Shown: positions 58,291-64,000 of the stretch, piece after piece | Position numbering within the stretch: position 1 is the stretch's first letter | How the letters are laid out: every line of letters begins with the position of its first letter | Origin: Arthrobacter sp. SLBN-112 | GTDB taxonomy: Bacteria > Actinomycetota > Actinomycetes > Actinomycetales > Micrococcaceae | Assembly (NCBI RefSeq): GCF_006715225.1 | Contig: NZ_VFMU01000001.1 | Coordinates: forward strand, 1,364,001 to 1,428,000 | DNA length: 64,000 bases | Direction: 5' to 3' | Translations under genes and position numbers: made by a program | Notes under the pieces: generated by a model | Seen by the model: the letters and a program-made list of their open reading frames with translations, nothing else | Database searches by the model: none | Told to the model about the DNA's origin: nothing

Positions 58291-59847
58291 ATGAAACTTC
58301 TGACCACCACCGCACGCGGCAGCGCTGCCGTCCTGACTGGTGCCCTGCTGATGGGTTCCCTGGCCGCCTGCGGCGGCGGGTCCAGCCAGGCAGCCGCCAA
58401 GGCTGACACCAGCAGCCTGACTCTCGCCATCGACAGCGACTCGGCCTCCTTCGGCTTCGACCCGCTGCGCGTCTCTGCAGCGCAGCGCCAGTTCTTCGAG
58501 GGCCTCTACGACAGCCTGATGACGCTGCAGCCGGACGGCTCCGCCGGCCCCGGCCTGGCCAAGGTGTTCAGCTACAACGCTGACAACACCGTCCTGACGC
58601 TGACCCTGAAGGACGGCGTGGCATTCACGGACGGCTCCAAGCTCGACGCCGACCTGGTCAAGGCCAACCTGGACCGCCGGTCCGACCCCGCCCTGAGCGC
58701 CTACTCGGCCGTAGCCAAGGGCGGTGCGCAGGAGATCACGTCGGTGGACGTGGTCAGCCCCACCCAGGTGGCACTGACCTTCGCCAAGCCGCAGCCCGGC
58801 TTCGAGAAGAACCTGGCCTCCACCACGGGCATGATCGTGGGCAAGAACGGCGTCACCGACACTTCAACCTTGGCCGCCACGCCCGACGGCTCCGGACCCT
58901 ACACCCTTGATCCCTCCACCGTGAAGGGCAACAAATACGTCCTGGTCAAGAACGACAAGAGCCCGGACGCTTCCAAGTACGCCTACAAGAAGGTGGTCTT
59001 CAGTGTTGTCCTGGACCCCCAGGCACGTGCCAATGCGCTGGTCTCCGGCCAGGCTGACGTCGCGATGCTGACGTCGAACACCGTTGACTTCGCCAAGTCC
59101 AAGGGCGTCGGTGTCTCCCGGATTGGCGGCACCGTCAACACCATGATCTCCTTCGACAAGATCGGCAAGACGGCCCCGGCCTTCGCGCAGGAAAAGGTCC
59201 GCCAGGCGATCCAGTACGCCATCAACCGCCAGGCCCTGGTGGACGCCCTGCACAAGGGTGACATCGCCGCCTGGAACGCCCTCCCCAAGGATTCGGCAGG
59301 CTTCACCAAGGACCTCGAAACGAAGTTCGCCTACAACCCGGAGAAAGCCAAGAGCCTGCTGGCCGAGGCCGGCTACCCCAACGGTTTTGATTTCACCATC
59401 CTCGCCGGGGCCCAGACCCAGACGGACCTGCAGGCAGTCCAGAAGGACCTCGCCGCCGTCGGCATCACCATGAACGTCAAGATGGCCGCCTCCACCGACG
59501 AAGCGTTCGCCGCCGTCGCCACTACGCCACTGGGCTACGCGCCGCTGAACTGGGACAACCCGGTTGGCGTGATGTACGGGGCCATCCTGAACGGCTTCAC
59601 GAACGTCCAGAAGGCCACCGATGACCAGCTGAGCGCCGCCACCGGCGAGCTGGCCGCCGCCAAGGATGACGCCGCCGTCAAGGCAGCCGCCACCAAGCTG
59701 AACACCCGCCTGGTGGAGTCCGGCTGGATGATCCCGCTGTACGAGGCGCTGACCAACCAGGGCTACAACACCAAGAAGGTGGCCCAGGTGAAGTTCGCCG
59801 GCACCAACGCCTACCCGCTCCTGTCGTCCTACACCCCGGCCAGCTAA
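58291..59847 (+). CDS. Dpp/Opp-type ABC transporter binding lipoprotein
   Basis: A 518-residue family 5 solute-binding protein with a lipobox (GSLAAC, Cys27). Conserved segments are LFEGLYDS-type RQFFEGLYDSLMTLQPDGSA, LTLTLKDGVAFTDGSKLDAD, VRQAIQYAINRQALVDAL and NGFDFTILAGAQTQTDLQAV. Family 5 proteins bind peptides, nickel or, in several bacteria, oligosaccharides. The divergent GH1 enzyme argues for a glycoside ligand here. It is the first gene of a four-gene operon with tightly overlapping members. Confidence 0.92.
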   Translation: MKLLTTTARGSAAVLTGALLMGSLAACGGGSSQAAAKADTSSLTLAIDSDSASFGFDPLRVSAAQRQFFEGLYDSLMTLQPDGSAGPGLAKVFSYNADNTVLTLTLKDGVAFTDGSKLDADLVKANLDRRSDPALSAYSAVAKGGAQEITSVDVVSPTQVALTFAKPQPGFEKNLASTTGMIVGKNGVTDTSTLAATPDGSGPYTLDPSTVKGNKYVLVKNDKSPDASKYAYKKVVFSVVLDPQARANALVSGQADVAMLTSNTVDFAKSKGVGVSRIGGTVNTMISFDKIGKTAPAFAQEKVRQAIQYAINRQALVDALHKGDIAAWNALPKDSAGFTKDLETKFAYNPEKAKSLLAEAGYPNGFDFTILAGAQTQTDLQAVQKDLAAVGITMNVKMAASTDEAFAAVATTPLGYAPLNWDNPVGVMYGAILNGFTNVQKATDDQLSAATGELAAAKDDAAVKAAATKLNTRLVESGWMIPLYEALTNQGYNTKKVAQVKFAGTNAYPLLSSYTPAS

Positions 59848-59923
59848 CACCCGCACCGTCCCGGCGTGCCCTCCCAAACAGGGTGGGGGGCGCCGGGACG
59901 GTACCTGACCGATGGAGGTCACC

Positions 59924-60865
59924 ATGGCACTATTCATCACTAAGCGCCTGTTCATGGCGCTGGCCACCGTGCTGGTGGTTGCGGTGCTGGCATTCCTGCT
60001 GGTGCACGCAATGCCGGGCAGCCCGGGGGCCGTCTCCCTCGGCGCCGGCGCCTCCCAGGAAGCCATCGACGAGGTCAACCAGCGGATGGGCTGGAACGAT
60101 CCGCTGTTCACCCAATTCTTCACCTGGCTCGGTTCGGCCGTGCAGGGCGACCTGGGGATCTCGCTCATCGATGGCCGCTCTGTCAGCGCCGACCTCGCCA
60201 GCCGCCTGCCCGTCACTGCCTCGCTCGCTGCGGGGGCCACGGTTCTCAGCGCCATCCTGGGCATCGCCCTGGGCGTCACCGCCGCCGTTCGCGGCGGTCT
60301 CCTGGACCAGGTAATCGGCGGCTTCGTGGGCCTCCTCGTTGCACTGCCGGCGTTCTGGGTGGGCGTCATCTTCGTGTTCCTGTTTGCCGTCCAGTCCTCC
60401 GTCTTCCCGGCCACCGGCTATGTGCCGTTCGAGGTCTCGCCGCAGGACTGGGCCCTGTCCCTGGCACTGCCGGTCATCACCCTTGCGGTGGGCGGTGCGG
60501 CGTTCATTGCCCGCCAGACCCGGGCCTCCATGCTCGAAGCGCTGCAGCAGGAACACATCCGCACGCTGCGGGCCACGGCAACCCCCACCTGGAAGATCCT
60601 CTACGTCCACGCCCTGCGCTACGCCAGCCTGCCGATCGTGGCCGGCATCGCCCTGCAGTTCATTGGCCTGTTCGGCGGCTCCGTCATCGCGGAGCAGCTG
60701 TTCGCGATGCCCGGCCTGGGCCAGGCCGTCCAGACCTCCGTCAGCACCCATGATGCCCCCGCCGTCCAGGGCGTGGTGGTGATCGCCACCGTGGTGGTGG
60801 TTGCCGTCAACCTGGTGCTGGAGCTGGCCACCAAGTTCCTCGACCCGAAGTTGCGTGCCTCATGA
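59924..60865 (+). CDS. ABC transporter permease (DppB type)
   Basis: A 313-residue permease with about six transmembrane helices. It begins ITKRLFMALATVLVVAVLAF. The extracellular domain includes MPGSPGAV and NQRMGWNDPLFTQFF, and the ATPase-contact loop is ARQTRASMLEALQQEHIRTL. GGAGG lies 6 nt before ATG 59924, so I prefer this start to ATG 59912. It overlaps the following fusion gene by 4 nt (ATGA). Confidence 0.93.
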   Translation: MALFITKRLFMALATVLVVAVLAFLLVHAMPGSPGAVSLGAGASQEAIDEVNQRMGWNDPLFTQFFTWLGSAVQGDLGISLIDGRSVSADLASRLPVTASLAAGATVLSAILGIALGVTAAVRGGLLDQVIGGFVGLLVALPAFWVGVIFVFLFAVQSSVFPATGYVPFEVSPQDWALSLALPVITLAVGGAAFIARQTRASMLEALQQEHIRTLRATATPTWKILYVHALRYASLPIVAGIALQFIGLFGGSVIAEQLFAMPGLGQAVQTSVSTHDAPAVQGVVVIATVVVVAVNLVLELATKFLDPKLRAS

Positions 60866-62991
60866 TCCCAACAGTTGCCCCGGCCCCCGCGGACGCGGAC
60901 CAGGCAGGAAGTACGACGCCGGCAGGAACGCCCGCGCGCAACGCCGGCAGGGCAGCCATCACCAGGTTCTCCCGGCACCGGCTGCTGACCTCGCCGGGTG
61001 CCGTGGCCGGGCTTATCTGGCTCGCGGCCATTGTCATCGCATCACTGACCGCCCCGCTGTGGCTGCCGTTCAAGACCGAGGACCAGGACTTTACCGCGGT
61101 CCTTTCCGGCCCCACCGCTGCCCACTGGCTGGGGACCGACGAACTGGGCCGGGACATCCTCAGCCGCATCTTCGCCGCCGCCGCCGGCACCCTGGGGACG
61201 TCGATGCTCACGGTGATTGTCGGCGTCGGGCTCGGCACCGTCCTGGCCATGCTTGCCGCCGGTGCCGGGGAACGGACCGAAGCCGTGATCAGCAGGGTCA
61301 CAGAAATCATGATGTCCCTGCCGGGAACGGTGATCATCCTGGCGGTCATCGACGCCGTGGGTACCAACATTCCGGTGGTCATGGCCATCCTGGGTATCCT
61401 GATGTCCGCCGGCATCTACCGCGTGATCCTGGGCCAGGCCAAATCCCTGCAGTCCCAGCTTTATGTTGATGCGGCAAAGGTTGACGGCGTCGGCCCGCTG
61501 CAGATCAGCCTCCGCCACGTCCTGCCCGGACTGGCCAACACCATCGTGGTCCAGGCCGCGCTCATCTTCGCAGTCGGCATGCTCATCCAGGCCGGCCTGG
61601 CGTTCATCGGGTTCGGGCCGCCCATCCCGCAGCCCAGCTGGGGCGGCATGATCCAGGGCGCCTCCCAGCACGTCTACGACGCCCCCTGGATGATGGTGCC
61701 CACCGGCGCCGTGTTGGCGCTGACGGTCCTGTCCGCCAACGCCATCGGCAACGCCCTGGGCAAGGCACCCAACGCCGCGGCCCCGCACCTGCCCTCCGCC
61801 GCCGCACGCCGGCAGCGCGCCAAAGCTGTTGCCGCCATCGCCGCCGCAGCGCCCGCTGCTGCCTCCCAGGACGGTACGCCCGGCGACACCGCTGCGAAGG
61901 GAACGCTCAGCGTCCGCAACCTCTCGGTCGGCGTCGACAGTTCAGGGACTGGCAACGGCGTCCGCCTGGTCACCGATGTCTCCTTCAACGTCCAGCCCGG
62001 CACCGTCCTGGGCCTGGTGGGGGAGTCCGGCTGCGGCAAGACCATGACCGCATTGTCCCTGTTGGGCCTGCTTCCCTCGGGCGTCAGCGTCACCGCCGGG
62101 CAGATCCTCTGGAACGGCAGGAACCTGGCTGCGGTGGCGGACAGGGACATGGAAGCTGTCCGCGGCCGCGAGATCGCCCTGATCAGCCAGGAACCCATGC
62201 GCGCCCTGGACCCGATGTTCACCGTGGGCTACCAGCTCACCGCCACCATCCGCCGGCTCCGCGGCCTGAATCGGGCCGAGGCGCGCAAGGAAGCGCACAG
62301 CCTGCTGGAAAAGGTAGGCATCGTGGACGCCGCCCGGATCCTGAAGACCTATCCGCACCAGATCAGCGGCGGCATGGCCCAGCGCGTGGCCATTGCCCTG
62401 GCGCTCTCCGGACAGCCCCGCCTGCTCGTCGCGGACGAACCCACCACCGCCCTGGACGTCACGGTCCAGGCCGAAATCCTGTCCCTGCTTCGGAACCTGG
62501 TGAAGGACACCGGCATGTCCGTGGTGATGGTCACCCACGACCTCGGCGTGGTGGCGGACATCTGCGACCAGGTGGCCGTGATGTACGCCGGCCAGGTGGT
62601 GGAGAACGGCAGCACCCAGGCCGTCCTGGACCACCCCCGCCACCCCTACACCCTGGCCCTCCTGGCGGCCGACCCGCACGCCAACCATGCAGACGACATG
62701 CCCGAGCGGCTTGCCACCATCAGCGGACAGGTGCCGCAGCCCAAGGACTGGCCCACCGGCTGCCGCTTCGCCGCCCGCTGCCAGTTCGCCGGCTCCGCCT
62801 GCGTGGAGCCCGTCCCGCTGCTGCGCTCCGGCACCGGCGACGGGCTGGTGCGGTGTGTCAAGGCGGACCAGCTGGCCGTCGAGGGCATGGACTGGCTGGC
62901 CACGGACGTGCCTGCCTCCCGCACCCTGCAGGTCAATCCCAAGCAGAACCTGCGCGCTCTGAACACCATCGTTGAAAAGGACCCGGCATGA
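60862..62991 (+). CDS. ABC transporter permease-ATPase fusion (DppC-DppD type)
   Basis: A 709-residue fusion. Residues 1-300 are a DppC permease ([40 protein letters not shown]). After an Ala-rich linker (about 305-345) comes a DppD ATPase with Walker A GESGCGKT, signature [15 protein letters not shown], Walker [13 protein letters not shown] and the family's C-terminal Cys motif ([17 protein letters not shown]). The subunits are normally separate proteins; no stop or frameshift separates them here. It overlaps both neighbours by 4 nt. Confidence 0.92.
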   Translation: MIPTVAPAPADADQAGSTTPAGTPARNAGRAAITRFSRHRLLTSPGAVAGLIWLAAIVIASLTAPLWLPFKTEDQDFTAVLSGPTAAHWLGTDELGRDILSRIFAAAAGTLGTSMLTVIVGVGLGTVLAMLAAGAGERTEAVISRVTEIMMSLPGTVIILAVIDAVGTNIPVVMAILGILMSAGIYRVILGQAKSLQSQLYVDAAKVDGVGPLQISLRHVLPGLANTIVVQAALIFAVGMLIQAGLAFIGFGPPIPQPSWGGMIQGASQHVYDAPWMMVPTGAVLALTVLSANAIGNALGKAPNAAAPHLPSAAARRQRAKAVAAIAAAAPAAASQDGTPGDTAAKGTLSVRNLSVGVDSSGTGNGVRLVTDVSFNVQPGTVLGLVGESGCGKTMTALSLLGLLPSGVSVTAGQILWNGRNLAAVADRDMEAVRGREIALISQEPMRALDPMFTVGYQLTATIRRLRGLNRAEARKEAHSLLEKVGIVDAARILKTYPHQISGGMAQRVAIALALSGQPRLLVADEPTTALDVTVQAEILSLLRNLVKDTGMSVVMVTHDLGVVADICDQVAVMYAGQVVENGSTQAVLDHPRHPYTLALLAADPHANHADDMPERLATISGQVPQPKDWPTGCRFAARCQFAGSACVEPVPLLRSGTGDGLVRCVKADQLAVEGMDWLATDVPASRTLQVNPKQNLRALNTIVEKDPA

Positions 62992-63995
62992 GCACCGCAG
63001 TCACCGAACGCCGCGGTTCCACGCCGCCCTCCGCCACCACCCCCATCCTTGAGGTCAAGGACCTGGTGGTCCGTTATGGCCGGGGCCGGAAGGCAGCCGC
63101 CGCACCGGCCGCCGTCGACCTCGTCAGCTTCAGCATTGCCCCCGGTGAGACGGTGGGCCTGGTGGGGGAGTCCGGTTCCGGAAAGTCCACCATCGGCAAG
63201 GCGATCCTTGGCCTGCAGAAGGTCTCCGGCGGCACCATCACCTACCAGGGCAAGGACATCACCTCCGCCGGCGCGGCCCAGCGCCGCGCCCTGGGCGGGG
63301 AACTGCGGGCCGTCTTCCAGGACCCCAATTCCTCGCTGAACCCGCGGAACACGGTTGGCACGTCCCTGGCTGAGCCGCTGCGCCTCCGCGGGGTGTCCGC
63401 AGCGGAGGCGCGCACCAGGGCCGGGGACATGCTGGAACGCGTGGGGCTTCCGCGCGAGGCAGTGGACCGGTACCCCAGCCAGTTCTCCGGGGGCCAGCGC
63501 CAGCGCATTTCCGTGGCCCGCGCCCTGATCTGCGACCCCCAGCTGGTGGTCTGTGACGAGGCCGTCAGCGCCCTCGACCTGTCCACCCAGGCCCAGGTGC
63601 TCAATCTCCTGGCCGACCTCCGTGACGAGCGTGGCCTCAGCTACCTCTTCATCGCCCACGACATCGCCGTGGTCCAGTTCCTGGCCCAGCGCGTGGTGGT
63701 GCTCTACCGCGGCCAGGTCATGGAAAGCGGACCTGCCGCTGCGGTCACGGAAAACCCGAAGCACCCTTTCACCCAAGCCCTCGTGGCAGCATCCCCGGTG
63801 CCCCGGCCGGCGGAACAGGCGGAACGCCGCGAAGCCCGCGAATCGCTGGGCGTCCGCACCGGCGCTGCTGCAGTACCCGGGCCCGGCGGCTGCCCCTTCC
63901 GGCTCCGCTGCCCCCTGGCCACCGAACTGTGCGCCACGGAGCGGCCCGCCCTGCGGCGGGTTGGGGTTGCCGACGTCGCCTGCCACTACGCCTGA
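62988..63995 (+). CDS. ABC transporter ATPase (DppF type)
   Basis: A 335-residue ATPase with Walker A GESGSGKST, signature QFSGGQRQRISVARAL and Walker B LVVCDEAVSALD (Glu-Ala in place of the usual Glu-Pro). The oligopeptide-family C-terminal Cys motif is CPFRLRCPLATELCATE. It is complete, ending 5 bp before the window edge. It pairs with the ATPase half of the preceding fusion to energise uptake. Confidence 0.94.
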   Translation: MSTAVTERRGSTPPSATTPILEVKDLVVRYGRGRKAAAAPAAVDLVSFSIAPGETVGLVGESGSGKSTIGKAILGLQKVSGGTITYQGKDITSAGAAQRRALGGELRAVFQDPNSSLNPRNTVGTSLAEPLRLRGVSAAEARTRAGDMLERVGLPREAVDRYPSQFSGGQRQRISVARALICDPQLVVCDEAVSALDLSTQAQVLNLLADLRDERGLSYLFIAHDIAVVQFLAQRVVVLYRGQVMESGPAAAVTENPKHPFTQALVAASPVPRPAEQAERREARESLGVRTGAAAVPGPGGCPFRLRCPLATELCATERPALRRVGVADVACHYA

Positions 63996-64000
63996 CAAGC

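Overview
This is a 64 kb stretch of a high-GC actinobacterial chromosome. The strong preference for C- or G-ending codons, GAF-ANTAR regulators, a ureABCEFGD operon and many LacI-controlled sugar operons point to an Arthrobacter / Pseudarthrobacter-type soil bacterium. This assignment rests on gene content only. No rRNA, tRNA, CRISPR array, transposase, integrase or phage gene was seen. The window is densely coded and no gap between genes exceeds 300 bp.

Layout. 1-957: 3' part of a LacI regulator. 1091-4241: DUF4397 surface protein, class F sortase, ECF sigma factor and RskA-type anti-sigma. 4231-5773: membrane protein and GAF-ANTAR protein on the minus strand. 6071-9879: GH51 arabinofuranosidase with its own operator, HhH-GPD glycosylase, LacI regulator and a cysteine hydrolase. 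9977-15552: urease operon ureABC-E-F-G-D plus a small coupled membrane protein, with two unusual hairpin elements. 15619-23573: beta-glucan/beta-glucoside locus (secreted GH55-like beta-helix protein diverging from an ABC importer, GH1 and LacI), with three CelR/CebR-like operators. 23605-24054: hexapeptide-repeat protein. 24147-32427: a GntR/FadR-controlled short-chain sugar locus (MHS transporter and split transketolase in one direction; TIM-barrel isomerase, SDR, DhaK-DhaL kinase and RpiB-like isomerase in the other). 32451-36002: small proteins, an SRPBCC protein, a ferric-reductase-like flavocytochrome and a tandem-repeat PepSY-like secreted protein. 36068-52979: a large inositol-type locus (FrcBCA/Rbs-like importer, IolD, IolE, IolG-like oxidoreductases, IolA/MmsA, HpcH aldolase, SDR, 2-hydroxyacid dehydrogenase, LacI). 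It has no recognisable iolB, iolC or iolJ here. 53079-56752: carboxylesterase, second GAF-ANTAR protein, two small proteins and a universal stress protein. 56813-63995: GH1 glycosidase diverging from a Dpp-type ABC importer that includes a permease-ATPase fusion.

How the parts work together. Much of the window is plant-matter catabolism: arabinan side chains (GH51), beta-glucans (GH55-like, GH1, importers), cyclitols, and probably tetruloses or the branched pentose apiose. Each catabolic block carries its own local regulator. For several blocks matching palindromic operators can be read directly: TTTATAACGTTGTAAA, GGGAGCGCTCCC, ACTGTTAACAGT, TGGAACGTTCCA and ATGACATTGTCAT.

The most notable observations are these: (i) two hairpins in the urease operon with a near-identical 28-nt loop but unrelated, self-complementary stems, each just before a GTG start and each followed by an abrupt stretch of T-ending codons; (ii) the GntR-regulated transketolase/DAK/RpiB locus, whose gene set resembles the apulose-transketolase or erythrulose routes without matching either exactly; (iii) the incomplete, oxidoreductase-rich inositol-type cluster; (iv) a 231-bp, nearly identical in-frame duplication in a secreted PepSY-like protein.
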